Assembly: GCA_002900995.3 (NCBI GenBank) | Contig: CM035305.1 | Span: 2,712,467-2,776,466, forward strand | Source: Ganoderma boninense | Lineage: Eukaryota > Basidiomycota > Agaricomycetes > Polyporales > Polyporaceae | Direction of reading: 5' to 3' | DNA length: 64,000 bases | In this document: positions 23,793 through 35,119 of the stretch, one piece after another | Numbering within the stretch: position 1 is the first letter of the stretch | How the letters are laid out: each line of letters begins with the position of its first letter | Program-made: the position numbers and the translations under genes | The notes under the pieces: model-generated | Told to the model about the DNA's origin: nothing | What the model saw: the letters and a program-made list of their open reading frames with translations, nothing else | Database searches by the model: none

Positions 23793-24300
23793 AGTGGATA
23801 CCCTATATATGGATACCGTCGGACGGACTTGGCTTGTGTTTTCCTGTCGGCCCAATTGGAATGATTTTGGATTGATCGTGCCACAGCACAGGCAGTAGTG
23901 CGTGGAGATATAAGTAATTGACTCTTGTGGCGGCGATGGACGTGGCTATCTTCGAATGCATCCCGCTTCCATAGTTAGGGCGAGCAGGAGTACTGTTGGG
24001 ATGACAGGACATTCGAGATATTTCCCTCCAAGATGAACGGAGCGGCCAGCTAATGAGTACTGAGTGCGGTCAGGGCGTATGAGCACCTTCCAGTCGCGAA
24101 CACGTGACCATAAATAACTAGGTTGCCTGAACCCGTCTGGACTGCGTGTAAGGGACTCTACAAGTCGAACACTACCTTTCTCGTTCGTGCATTCCCTCCG
24201 CACCGCTCGAAACTTACCTTCCTGCCCACAGTTCCTTCGAAAGCTCCTCTCAAATCGATGCTGAGGTCTCCCAACCTCATCCTCTGGGCACGCTAACTCG
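23793..24300. other. Intergenic after SEC9
   Basis: No gene seen; AT-richer than its neighbours, with short motif-free frames. Confidence 0.45.
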
Positions 24301-24625
24301 ATGCGCGAGGCTGTTACTATGATGCGGAACGTGCACTTCAGAAATCATTGGAGCTCATAGATCCCACCGGAACATCTCTGGCTTCCCAACCTTTTGACCA
24401 GTCTCGACGAGCTGCACTTCCACATGGGCAACCTCGTCGGCGCCGAGGAGTGGTTCCGAAAGTCCTCCAACACAGCGTTCTCGTCCACGATTTCAAGGGG
24501 ATCGCCGCCACCCGAGGACATCCTCGCTCAGATATGAGTGGTCCAAGGCAAGGTCCCTAAGACCAAGGCTGTCCAGCTGCTCGGCGCACCGGACGATGTG
24601 TGCTGCGGGCGTTGTTCGGTATGTC
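24301..24625 (+). pseudogene. Relic of a tetratricopeptide-repeat protein gene
   Basis: One frame reads YYDAERALQKSLELIDPTG, another (from about 24391) reads LDELHFHMGNLVGAEEWFRKS followed by SPPPEDILAQ, a stop codon near 24536, and then VVQGKVPKTKAVQLLG. These look like the A and B helices of TPR repeats (the ...GNLVGAEEWFRKS... pattern). No continuous frame, start codon or intron scheme connects them. I infer a decayed gene or a transposed gene fragment. The parent gene is not recognisable. Confidence 0.4.
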
Positions 24626-25189
24626 TTCCCTCCCTTTCGCTCTTGCGAGCAGTTTCATTATTGACAGTGGGAAGTGTGCGAACGGGCTCTTTAGAAACTC
24701 TGATCTCCAAATCTGCGGAGGCCGCAATGTCAATGCTTCTCTGCAACTGGAACCATGGTGTAGTGCTCACCGCACGGGCTGTTGTTAGGCTGCATTCTAC
24801 TGCTCTCACGATTACCAGGCGGTTTCTGCACCCGCGTTGTCCAAAAGTCCTTGTCCCTGTTGGCTAGAGAGGACCGGGGAAAACACAAGCAGCGATGCCG
24901 TCAAGAACCGTCTCCTCATCATGCTCTCCACACACATTGCGTATACCCCAGACGGAGACTCTATGTCGCAGGTTAACATACCTATTAGCCTCTCGTATGG
25001 TAAACATGATGACCTCTTGTAGGTATTGTAATGGCTAGTTCCTTGTGCATGATAATTCAACCCCGAACTTGTGATGTTGGACTGGATTTCCAGACGCGAA
25101 ACGGGATTCGAAGCCATACTTCGTATCCGACACTGTCAAAGTGACAAACCAAAGGACATAATCATGACCAACCGCGAAGGCCCCAAGAT
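24626..25189. other. Intergenic, 3' side of INCENP
   Basis: About 560 bp without recognisable genes; the 3' UTR of the minus-strand INCENP gene presumably lies at its right end. Confidence 0.4.
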
Positions 25190-28100
25190 CTACTTGAAGC
25201 CCATCCTCCGCGCATACTCCCGCTCTTCCTCGCGTGTAAGCTCGTCGGTGCCCGCCCAGTTCGCCGAGCTCGTCCGCGCCCTGAACCGGCTGTGCCGGGT
25301 CCTGAAGATCTCCTCCATCCGCAGAGGCCCAATCCGTCCGAAGATATCGTCCGGGTTGATTGTGCTCTGCTGCTGTAGCGCGGCCGCGATGTCCGGGCTC
25401 TTCGCCCAGTCCGGCAAGTTAGGTTTCGGTCGGTCCTCGTCCTCCGAGTCGGAGTATTCACTATTGATGTCGGGCAGCTCGATGCTCTCGCTCGCAACTC
25501 GGGGCGGCTCCTGAGCGGGAGGTGGGCCCGCAGGTGTCTTGGGACGGCTTTGAGAGGGCTCCGCAGTGTCCTTCTCCTTGCCCTTGGATGCCGCTGGTGG
25601 AGGAATCTTAATGTTGCTGGACGAAGGTGCGTGCTTGACCGATTTTGGTCCGGGTGCTTTGGCTGTGCCAGGCGTGGCAGGGATTGACGGACCAGCGGTA
25701 GGCTGCTTGAGTGCGGACTTGAGCATGGGCTTTGAGGGCACGCCAACGCTGGGCTTCACCGTCTTGGGGGCCACAGTGTCCTTCTTGTCCTTGGATGGGG
25801 GCTTCTGCGACGTCGTCAGACCAAGCTTTCGTTTGTTGGTGTCTTCCTCGTTCTGCGTACTAGTGAGCCTCAAGCCGCAGCAGACCGTGCCAATACCTAC
25901 CTTCTTTGGCGCGTTGGCTGCCCTGCTGAGAGGTCGTTTGTCCGTATGCTCCTCGCGTTCTCGCTTGCGCCGCTCCGCCTCCTCTTTGATCTTGCGCTCC
26001 TCTTCCAGCTGCCGAGCCTTCTCTTCGTCTGCCTTGCGTTGGAGGGCTTGCTGCCTGCGAGCCTCCATCTCCTTCAACCGCTGCGCCTTCTTCTCTTGCT
26101 CCTCCTGTTGCTGTATCCCGGGGCTACGTTACTTTGTACGAGGAAAACGAAATTCTAGGAACTAACCTTCTTCGCTGCGGCAGCTGCGAGCTGGAGGCTT
26201 TTGACCTCCGGCTTGGCTTTCTTGCCGCCACCAAACACGCTGCTGACCAGCTTGCTCGCCTGTCCCAAGATGCCCAAATTTGAATGTGACTGCGATGAAG
26301 TTGCCGACGCCATCGATTGCTGGCTGTCGCTACGAGGTTGTGACGAAACGTCAGACTTCTGCCAAGCGAGAGTGTTGAGCGTCGAGATCGGTTGAACAGA
26401 GTCGAGAGGTCAGCTTACCTGGACAAGTTTGACGGTCGACTTGCTCGCAAGGATGGCCCTTTCGAGCTCGTCGTTCTCAGTCTTGTCCTGTACATCGTCT
26501 TCGTCGACCTCCATCGCGACGTCCGCCTCATCGTTCGCAGCGTCCTCCACGTCGGACGTATGCTGAGCGGCCGCGGCCAGCCGCTCCGCAAAGACCACGC
26601 TCCGGCTCGGGGTCCTCCCTGTCCTCTTCTACCTCCTCCGCGGTCGGGAACAGACTCCGCGTCGGCTGGGTGTCCCCCGCCTTTTGGCTCGTGCTGCGGC
26701 TTGGGATCGTGCTCCATGTCATGGTGTCGTCCTTGAGCTGGTCCGGGTGCGCGCTCTGGAACCCGAACGGTGTCCACATCTGATGCCCGCCGAACTTGTC
26801 GTCCACGCCCCAGCTGTCGTCCGCATCCAGCGCGTTGTCGTCGTCCACGTCGCGCTTCGACTGCGACTGCGACTGAGTGGCGGAGTACGACGTGTCTTGG
26901 GTGGATGGCTGCCAAGCCGGCGATGCGTCCGGTCGGTCGAAAACGACATCTGAGAACACGCTCGCCTTGCTGCTCTGTGCGGAGAGCGGCTGGAGCTTGA
27001 TGCCCATCCCGAGCGTCATCGCAGCGGGAATGGAGAAGGGGTTCTCTGTGGGGAGTTTGTAGTCACGATTCGCATACGCCGCAGGAGCGTCGGCGCCAGC
27101 TACCTGTGGGACAGGTTTCGAGAACACAGGTCCAGTAGGCGCGACAAAGCTAGTATTGCGCGATCGCGGTGGGGTGTTCGGCGGCGTGGTTGAATCACTG
27201 GCGTTCGCGCCGGGTGGTGTGGGCTGCCTATCCTCAACACCACTCGCCTGGGGCTTCTCCTTCAACTTCCCCTTGGACGCCGGGATAAGGTCCGACACAC
27301 TAAGCCTGCGTTCCGACTCGTTAGATTGTACGGACGCTGGCTGGGCATGGATTGAAGAAGCCTTCTCTTCGGACCCCATGGAAACGTCGCCCATCTCGAG
27401 CTTGTGCCTTTCCGCAACCCGCGCCTCGGCCGCCGCTCGGGCTTCCGCAAGAGCTGCTGCAGCGTTGCCTCCCAGAGACTTGCTCGTGCTCTTCACCGCT
27501 CGCGACCCGTGATTCTTCAATATAGTTGTCAACATGTCGTCCTGGTCGTCAGCACTGGCGAGTGGCGCAGACGCGGTGGTGATTGCGACGTCGGGAACCC
27601 CCGTTGCAGTCGCAGGTTGTGTTTGCAATGGGGCCATATCCGAGAACTAAAGCAGAATTCATCCAATGTTCGTGACGTATCTAGCAGGTTTGCACGTACT
27701 GTATCCAGACTTGACGCCTTACCCCTCCCCTTGGTGTCTGAGACATTGTGTGCTGGAGAGTTTGCAAGCTTGGGGATTTTCAGCGCACGCTCCTCCTCCT
27801 CGAGGGACATGAGAACCGCGTTTGCAGCCTCGAGCATCTCGCTACTCTTCCTCTTGTTCGCAGCGAATGTAGTGGCTCCTGGACCAAGAGTACTCGTCCT
27901 CTTCGAGGTTGTCTCCATAGCCTTCGTCTCGCGTGCTTTGGATAGCCAGGAAGTCGATGTACGTTTCCCTAAGGGAGGGAGAACAATTGATCCGGCAGGG
28001 AGACCTGCATCGCCTGGTGTCCGCAAAGATTTGCGAAGGGGAGAAGGGGCGGGGAGGCCGGTGAACTGCGAAACACTGGGCTTTCGGAGAGAGACCAGGG

Positions 28101-29248
28101 ACAGGGGCGGGAGGCTCCTCGCGCAGGGGTATTGTGTATTCTTCATGCCTTGACGAGGATGGCAAGGGAGCCGTATGGGAATGAGGCTCCTCTTCCACAG
28201 GGATGGGTGGTAGTGAGACTCTAGGAAGAGGTGCCGTATGGAACTCAGCAGTACGAGTAGACTGTGGGTCTGGATCCAACTGGTGGCTTGGGCTAAGCGG
28301 GATTGTATGGAAGGTGGTTACAGAAGCGGTCGTTATGTCATCGTTAGCAGGTTCCTCGAAGATTGGTTCTCCTTCGGAGTCGACATCGTCATCTTGCATG
28401 AGCACGTCAGGATATGTTTGGTTCTCGGTATGCGCGGAAGGGTTGATGAGCCACTTTTATGGGCTCGGCTTCTTGAGGTGTCGGATTACAGAGGGATGCG
28501 CGACTCCTCTCTATTATCTCATCATCCTCCGCGATCATGGAAAGCTCCTTGACAGTGTCCGTGGTGGCTTGCAAGAACGTTTCATGGACCGTGGGTTGCG
28601 GGATCTGTGGTTTAAAGGTAAAGGCAGGGGCTGGAAGTGGCGCATGCGCCTCATCGACCTCCATAGCGGACTCGGACACTTGAACAGCTGGACTGTCTGT
28701 TATGGTAACGATCCTTTGGTTCTTCTGTGGTTTTCCGAAGGTCCCGAATTGTGACGAGGGCTGCTCCGTCGATCGCAGTCTGCTTGTGTCGCCCTCCTTT
28801 TTGGCCTGGAGGAGAGCTCTCTGGAAATCATTCATGGGAGCAAGATTCTCCTTGGTGGTACCATCCTTCAAGTATTCGTGAGAGGGGAGAGGTAAAGCTG
28901 ATAGAGCACCATACCTCAAAGGGCATCGAGGTGACAGCCTGAACCTTAGCATGAGCAGTTGCGGTGCGAGTCTTGCCGGCAGCGTTCCTCTTCCGGCCAG
29001 GAGTCTTGAGAAGCTCAAACACTGGTCTGCGACCAAACGTTAGCGACGGCATGAGTCACGACAATGCGGAGTACACACTCCTTTCTAGGGCCCTCCAAAA
29101 AGTTCTCGAGGTACACGTCAAGGAAATCAAAACCTTCCCTCTGGATTTGCTCGTGCAGGAACTGGCGGCCTGGGTCGTTTGCCATCGTGAACCGGATGGA
29201 GTTGCACCAGGCAATGACTCCTGCTTCTCCTGGTCTTGAGCCGTCCAT
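25190..29248 (-). CDS. Inner centromere protein INCENP/Sli15, two apparent frame slips
   Basis: Scaffold of the chromosomal passenger complex; it binds and activates Aurora kinase through the C-terminal IN-box. The N-terminus from the ATG at 29248 (MDGSRPGEAGVIAWCNSIRF, then FLDVYLENFLEG) fits the INCENP centromere-targeting segment. A long disordered Ser/Pro region follows, then a Lys/Glu/Arg-rich single alpha-helix (QEEQEKKAQRLKEMEARRQQ...), and the IN-box near the C-terminus (LPDWAKSPDIAAALQQQ, NPDDIFGRIGPLRMEEIF). The ends are clear. Inside, the frame changes near 28105 and near 26600. In each case removal of one G gives continuous protein (VPVSLRKPSVSQF; PEPERVFAERLAAA). Short introns (37 and 49 nt) are possible alternatives. 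About 1,200 residues. Confidence 0.85.
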
Positions 29249-30139
29249 AGCAGATAGTCGTTGATGAAGGAAGCGGAAGAGGGGCGTAAAACGCGTCGAG
29301 AAAGCTTGAGGAAGGTGTTGGCTGGAGCTGGCTGGAGACGAGGGCAGCCGCGCGACTCGTGGTTCATCCCGCGCGTCAGTCATGTGACTGCGACATAGCC
29401 GCCACTGGGCCTCCCGGCCCGGGACGTTCGCTCCTCAGAGTCCAGTCACCAGACAACAACCACCCGCTCAGTCGGCGGCGGACATAGAGATCCCCCAGGG
29501 ATACGCAGTACTCTCATGGGACCACCCGGCCCCCTTATCCATGCCGAAATGTGGTAAGTGGGCGAGTGTCTCCGCCTGCGAGTTGGGTCTCGCCTTGGCT
29601 CATATCGATATTCCGTGCCGTGTTGCATGAGCACGCGGACGACTACAGAAACGAAACAGGCTTCGTTTTCACAGGTATGGCCCCACACGCGTGCTGTCGC
29701 AGGTCCTGGAAGCCTCTACAAAGAGAATCGTTCTGATACGACTCGCGAGACGACTATCTATGAAGCGGCTTATGCGGCACATAACAGGCTCGCACCGACA
29801 TTGAAGTACGTTCCCAGTCCTGACTCTTGTCACATCCCCAAATTTGACTAACATGATGCTCCGTTTTTTCCAATATCCACTAGAGTAATACCTTCCTGTT
29901 CCTGGAGCCACCGCAGACCAATGGCTTCGAACCTTGGCCTCATCCTGTCTACCGGCGATTCGCCGCTGTCTCTGCGGGAATTCATTTCATCTATACCCTC
30001 TTTGGACCTCAATAAATCCGTTATCGCGCTTCTTAAGGGGGATTCATGAGCGCGCCGCCGCCGACCACTCAGGCGCCTTGATCTCTTGGATAAAAGGCTC
30101 TCCGACTGGACGGTAATCCCAGTGGAATGCACCTCCGCA
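29249..30139. other. Divergent intergenic region, INCENP / P450
   Basis: About 890 bp with no supported gene. Open frames of 60-150 codons on both strands carry no motifs. Both promoters must lie here. Confidence 0.4.
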
Positions 30140-32202
30140 ATGGTCGATATCACCTCATCATTCACTTCCACTTGTATCGCGCTCCCCATCGTGCTGCTCG
30201 TGCTGACGATTCTCACAAGCAGACGGTCGCGGCACCTCCCGTTTCCTCCAGGTCCAAAGCGGCTTCCGATTTTCGGGAATGCACTCGACATACCGCTATC
30301 TAAGCAGTGGCTGACGTTTCAGCGCTGGGCCGAAGAGTATGGTACGCATCTTTGTACCATACCTACGAGAACCCAAGTCACTCAGCTGAGCGTAGGTGAT
30401 ATCGTATATCTTAACATACTGGGACAGTCTGTGATTGTCCTCAACACTACCCAGCGACGTCAGATCTTCTTGACAAACGCTCGGCCATTTATTCGGATAG
30501 GCTCAAGTCTACAGTGGTCTCTCTGTAGGTGCTAGTGCTTGATGGGCCACCGCCTGATTTCTCATATTATTTCTGGCCCCGTCGCAGAATAGGGTGGGAC
30601 TGGAATGTGGCTCTTATGGGGTACGGCACGAGGTGGCGACAGATCAGGCGCGCCTTCCATGAGCACTTCCACGGCGGAGTCGTCCGCCAGTACCAGCCCG
30701 CTCAGCTCTCGGGAGCCCGGAACTTTTTGACCCGCCTTCTAGCCCACCCCGACAACTTTGTCCAAGACCTTCGCTTGTGAGCTTTCCTCTTTGGACTGTC
30801 GGTCAATGGAGCCTTTGACATTACATTGCTTAACTTTGGGATGACAGCGACCTTGGCGCGACGATTCTCGAAGTTGCCTATGGTATCAAAGCGGAAGACG
30901 CTGATGACCAGTACATTGCCATTGGCGAACGGGCTGTTGAAGGGCCGACCAAGCTCTGGTCCTAGGAGCGTTGTGGGTCGAGTTCATTCCTGCTCTACGT
31001 TATCTGCCACCTTGGTGGCCTGGCGCATCGTATCAGAGGAAAGCTGTAATCTGGCGTCAAGACGCGTCGGCTCTGAAGCACGAGCCGTTCGAGAAAGCCA
31101 TGTCTGATTTTGTGAGGGACATTTATCGATTATTGAAAGTTTCTGCCTCTGTATTGATGTGTTTACGCATCCAGAGAAGCGGCACTGGAGCCTGGTCGCT
31201 CGCCAGCAAGATCATGGCTCGAGAACACGAGACGGTCAACGACGCCGAAAAAGAAGAGCTCGCCAAAAATGTAGCGGCAGTCACATATGGAGGTCTGTCT
31301 GGCTTGTCAACGTATGAAGTCAAGTTCAACTGACAGTCCAACCTACTGTCAGCCGGCGCGGATACTGTGAGCCTTCTATGAAAACTGTATCGATATTCGC
31401 ACGCGCTAACCTTGTGCTACTTAGAGCTTCTCCACTCTTCAAACCTTCTTCCTCGCAATGGCATTATATCCTGAAGTACAGCAAAAGGCACAAGCCGAGC
31501 TCGAGGTCGTCATTGGGTCTCGTCGCCTCCCCGAGTTTGACGACTCAAAGAAGCTGCCGTACATCCATGCGATCATCAAGGAGTGCCTGCGGTGGCAGAA
31601 CGTGTTCACGCTCGGAATTCCCCATCGTGTGATGGAAGAAGATGAATATAAGGGATATCGCATCCCAAAGGGCTCCATCGTGCTTGGCAATGTTTGGTAA
31701 CGGCCCTCAAGCCCTTCACCGCACATTGATCATTGACACTTCCCTAGGGCAATGTCTCGTAGCGCACGAAGATTCCCAGACCCAGAGGCGTTCAAACCAG
31801 ACCGCTATTTTAACGACGACGGAACATGGAATAACGATGTTCTCGACCCGACTGCGTTTGCCTTCGGATTCGGAAGACGGTGGGCCTCTGCACACCATGT
31901 CGATTCCCTTATCTCAACCTCTACCGCAGAGTTTGTCCGGGCCGCCACTTCGCCATTGCCTCTATATACATATACGCGGCATCGTCTTACACGTCTTCAA
32001 TATCAGCCCGAAGCGGGACGCCAACGGTGATCCAACTGAAATCAAGCGGGATCTGGTCTCTGGGGTTGTGACGTGCGTGCCCAGCTGGCTCTTGCGGAGT
32101 ACTCCAATTGATCGACTTTGCAGATATCCAGCGAAGTTCGAATGCGACATCATTCCTCGCTCCGCCGATGCAGAGGCCCTCATCCACACCTGTGGAGTGT
32201 AA
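30140..32202 (+). pseudogene. Cytochrome P450 (CYP64/CYP5144-like), three frame breaks
   Basis: Membrane-anchored monooxygenase related to the large basidiomycete P450 families. The N-terminal anchor is ALPIVLLVLTILTSRRSRHL and the Pro-rich hinge LPFPPGPKRLPIFGNA. Other landmarks: GWDWNVALMGYGTRWRQIRR (helix C WxxxR), the I-helix AGADT after the 31293-31349 intron, the K-helix ExxR in IKECLRW, FPDPEAFKPDRYF, and the haem loop FGFGRRVCPGRHFAIAS, split by an intron inside GRR. Three breaks are seen: at 30454-30457 (before SDLLDKRSAIYSDR), at 30962-30965 (a TAG in LWS-GALWVEFIP) and at 31975-31980 (before VLHVFNISPKRD). Each is explained by loss of one base. All other introns splice cleanly, so decay is recent or the sequence has errors. 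Confidence 0.8.
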
Positions 32203-32598
32203 GAGTGTGAGAAATGACGCCGAGTGGTCCAGTGCGTCCTAAAGTGCTTGATAATCTGACTTGTGTTCATGTCTGTATGGGTTCGTCATGAGATCATGAG
32301 ACGAGAGTGATCAGATTCCTTGCGGTTTATAGGAGGGATGGGTTGCAACCGTGTTTACGGTGTAAACGACATGGACATGGACAGTACGCCCTCTCTGCTG
32401 CGAGGGTGGGCCTCAGACAAGCGCTTTCAACGTCGGTGACGGCCATCAATTCCAGCGGCTGCAAGAAAACAACAGGAGTCCGAGGAGCAAAGGGGAAGTG
32501 GTGTATTAAGAATACTGAGGAAATATTCGTTTAGCCAACACGAACAGCAGTGAAACTCAAGGAGGGACTGACGCATATATCTCCGACGTAGCAACATG
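32203..32598. other. Convergent intergenic region, P450 / mitochondrial bL32
   Basis: About 400 bp between two 3' ends; no gene seen. Confidence 0.45.
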
Positions 32599-32960
32599 TC
32601 AGAGCTCTGGGGTCCGATTCTTCGCCTTCCATTCCATGTTCAACTCCCGATAGCAGTTTGGGCACATGTGGTGGGCCAGCTTTGGGGAGCCGCAAGCCTG
32701 ACAATGCACCAAGTCTATAGAAGACATGGTCAACCGCGTTCTCCACGACGAGAATATGAAGACTCACTTTGCTTATCCTTCAATCCCTTGTTTGCGCTCC
32801 TCATAGCTTTTCGCGAATGAGATGTCTTCTTTTTGGGGACGGCAAGCAGCCATGGAGGGAAGAGTTCAAGCAGAGAGGGTAATGAAGGAATAGCCCAGGT
32901 CAGCGGCTTTGGGGAGGAAAGAAAGGCAGGCACAAATGCGGCAGCAAGAGACATGCGCAT
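32599..32960 (-). CDS. Mitochondrial ribosomal protein bL32m
   Basis: Large-subunit protein of the mitochondrial ribosome. Two exons: MRMSLAAAFVPAFLSSPKPL starts a mitochondrial-type N-terminus (hydrophobic and small, no acids for 30 residues), followed by the bL32 core LLAVPKKKTSHSRKAMRSAN and KGLKDKQ. After a short intron come NLVHCQACGSPKLAHHMC and PNCYRELNMEWK, with a CxxC...CxxC zinc ribbon (CQAC, CPNC). The mature N-terminus probably begins near AVPKKK, as in other bL32m. About 100 residues. An upstream ATG (33022 region, MAAAVALHQSRAWLT) could give a longer form through another exon, but I see no need for it. Confidence 0.88.
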
Positions 32961-33184
32961 GAGAGGGAACACGAGCCGCGTCGGTCAGCCATGCCCGGGA
33001 CTGGTGAAGAGCCACTGCGGCCGCCATGATCGTTGAGGAGAAGAGAGAGTGCGCACTGGTGGCGCTCTGTCGAGGCTTCCGAAAAGGGCGTCTGGACGCG
33101 GTGTCCGTATCGAGCCGTGTCGTCTCCGGAGCGCATCCAGAGCGCCGAGACCTCCCACTCGCCACCACCTACCACGACTCCGTG
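32961..33184. promoter_or_regulatory. Bidirectional promoter, bL32m / NDUFA5
   Basis: Only 224 bp separates the start codons of two divergent nuclear genes for mitochondrial proteins, a translation component and a respiratory complex I subunit. Both promoters must share it. It is GC-rich, without an obvious TATA box. Shared regulation is an inference from spacing and function. Confidence 0.6.
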
Positions 33185-33639
33185 ATGCTCCGCTTCACTC
33201 GTCCTCTATTCAACGCGGTCACAAAGAGATCCACTGGCATTACCGGCCTCAAAGTGCACCATGATCCGCTTCCCGAGCTGAAAAAGACGTACGAAGCGAC
33301 GCTCCAGACACTCTCCGCCATCCCCTCCTCATCCGTCTACCGGCAAGGCACAGAGGCACTCACGCAGCACAAGCTGAAAATCTTGGAGCACGCCAACGGG
33401 GATATTGCCGCTGTGGAGAAGGAGTTGGACGAAGGCCAGATTGAGCAGTCGCTGGACATTGCTCAGGACGAGTTATCATTGGCAAACAACATGTTGGAGT
33501 GGAAGGCGTGAGTGTCCTTACAGCTGTCGTCTCATTCTAGCCTGACGGGCCTTGAAGTTGGGAACCTCTAGAGGAGAAGCCTGCGCCGGGCCAGTGGCGA
33601 TACTTTGGGAAGGAGGCAGACGCGACCACATCGTCGTAA
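33185..33639 (+). CDS. NADH dehydrogenase (complex I) subunit NDUFA5/B13-like
   Basis: Accessory subunit of the matrix arm of mitochondrial complex I. Two exons, 33185-33507 and 33558-33639, giving 134 residues, the normal size. The N-terminus is MLRFTRPLFNAVTKRST, followed by the family block ITGLKVHHDPLPELKKTYEA, TLSAIPSSSVYRQGTEALT and HKLKILEHANGDIAAVEKEL, then AQDELSLANNMLEWKAWEPL and KPAPGQWRYFGKE. Divergent from the mitochondrial ribosomal protein gene. Confidence 0.93.
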
Positions 33640-33942
33640 TGGGCTGGCCATGTATCACTCAGTTCGCTCTAGACACACCACAGTTTTTGGGATGAACTTT
33701 GACGTGCTGTCTGGGCCCTGGAGCACGCTTCCCGCTGTTCCGAGTTCGCTTTTCAACCAACCTGACCAACTTCATCGGCATTGACGGTAAGTGAAGTACA
33801 CAACAAATTCAGAGGAGCGATGCAAGCGCCCGATCTACAAACACAGTATGCATACGGTTCTGGATGTACAAAACCTGTTATTCCATCTGAAATGCATCGC
33901 GAGCAGCGAAGCCTGCCAGGGCTGGGGTGGGCAAAAATCGTC
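33640..33942. other. Intergenic, NDUFA5 to tRNA-Ser
   Basis: About 300 bp; nothing recognised apart from the presumed 3' UTR of NDUFA5. Confidence 0.45.
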
Positions 33943-33947
33943 AAAAA
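33943..33947 (-). terminator. RNA polymerase III T-run terminator
   Basis: Five consecutive A on the plus strand (T on the tRNA strand) start four bases after the tRNA 3' end, with a second five-base run at 33933-33937. This is the normal Pol III stop signal. Confidence 0.75.
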
Positions 33948-33951
33948 CATT

Positions 33952-34044
33952 CGCTGACAGCAGGATTTGAACCTACGCGGGCAATGCCCAAGTGATAGTG
34001 AACTCAATTCAAATCACTCGCCTTAACGACTCGGCCATATCAGC
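33952..34044 (-). tRNA. tRNA-Ser (anticodon UGA) with an 11-nt intron
   Basis: Reading the minus strand: acceptor 5' strand GCTGATA pairs fully (one G-U) with TGTCAGC at the 3' end; D arm GCCGAGTCGTTAAGGC; anticodon stem AGTGA/TCACT with loop TTTGAA + A, anticodon TGA. The intron lies at 33997-34007 (11 nt), directly 3' of position 37, and holds TTCA that can pair with the anticodon region, as eukaryotic tRNA introns do. The long variable arm TGGGCATTGCCCG is the serine identity element. T arm GTAGG-TTCAAAT-CCTGC. Without the intron the length is 82 nt, normal for tRNA-Ser. It decodes UCA (and other UCN by wobble). Confidence 0.95.
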
Positions 34045-34196
34045 TTGTCATGGTGACTTAAGTGAGCGTATATCAGTGTTGTGTGTTGAGCCGCCGGCTG
34101 CTAGTGGAGGTCTGGGACTCTGCGGAGCTCAGCATTCAACTGCGTTACGCATAAACACACGCCTACCTCCGCCCGCCAGGGTGCCCATTCAGCACA

Positions 34197-34820
34197 ATGG
34201 ACTCCCTCATCCCATTCACAACTTCTGGATCTCTTGTGGATTGCGTCGATAGTACGTCTATCCCAAGTCCACATACTCAAGGTGCACCCTGAGCCCATAT
34301 CCATTGCCACTCCTCCTGCATTCGCCTTCGCCTTCTTGCCTCCGGTTAGGAAAGATGCTTGTGGTCCTACGAGACGGCCGGAAACTCCAAGGTGTTTTAA
34401 GGTCCTATGATCAGTTCGGTGAGCACACACTGCCCGATCGTCTGGAGGCGGCAGCGCTGACAGTCACCGTGTGGGACAGCGAACCTTGTCCTTGAGGATA
34501 CCGTGGAGCGGATATACCACCAGGACGCCTTTGCAGAAGCTTGGCGAGGCCTCTTCCTCATTCGTGGAGAAAACGTGGTGTTGTTGGGGGAGATAGTGGG
34601 TGTCTTGTGGGCTCTTAGGCGGAGGTATGGCTAACGGCATGGCATTCAGGATTTGGATCAGGAGGACGAAATTCCGCTGCGCCAGGTAGAGTGGACCGTC
34701 CTCGAGGCTTACCACAAACAGGACGTGGCAAATAAGAAGAAGCGCGAAGACATCAAGTCACAAGTCCTATACGAGCAGAAGGGTTTCTGCAAGGAAGGGG
34801 GAGAGGGAGACGGTTACTGA
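34197..34820 (+). CDS. LSM1: U6 snRNA-associated Sm-like protein LSm1
   Basis: Subunit of the cytoplasmic LSm1-7 ring, which binds 3' ends of oligoadenylated mRNA and promotes decapping. Four exons. [18 protein letters not shown] leads into the Sm1 motif [22 protein letters not shown] and, after an intron (donor gtgagc), [18 protein letters not shown]. The Sm2 motif is [14 protein letters not shown]. The C-terminal LSm1-specific extension is [20 protein letters not shown] then a basic helix ([11 protein letters not shown]). About 145 residues, normal. The tRNA-Ser gene lies 150 bp upstream on the opposite strand. Confidence 0.93.
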
Positions 34821-35119
34821 GCCATACAGTCGCTTGCACTTCGTCTGTCTTGCCCAGCCGGCAGCCATTCATTGTCTCGATGCACTCCAAATCCAGGCAG
34901 ATTCATTACGCCAGGGAGTCGTCATTTTGTTGTATTCTTGCTGTCGCGTCGATTTCGCATTGTGTTTGCATAATCAAGCATCTAATACACAGACAGAGCG
35001 CACTAGTGATGAATACAGAAGGACCAAAATCCCGAAAACGATAGCGTGTTGCAACACGAGAACAAGACTGCATGTGCAGTGTCCAATGTCTAGGGATTAA
35101 GATCGACAGGTGACGCGTG

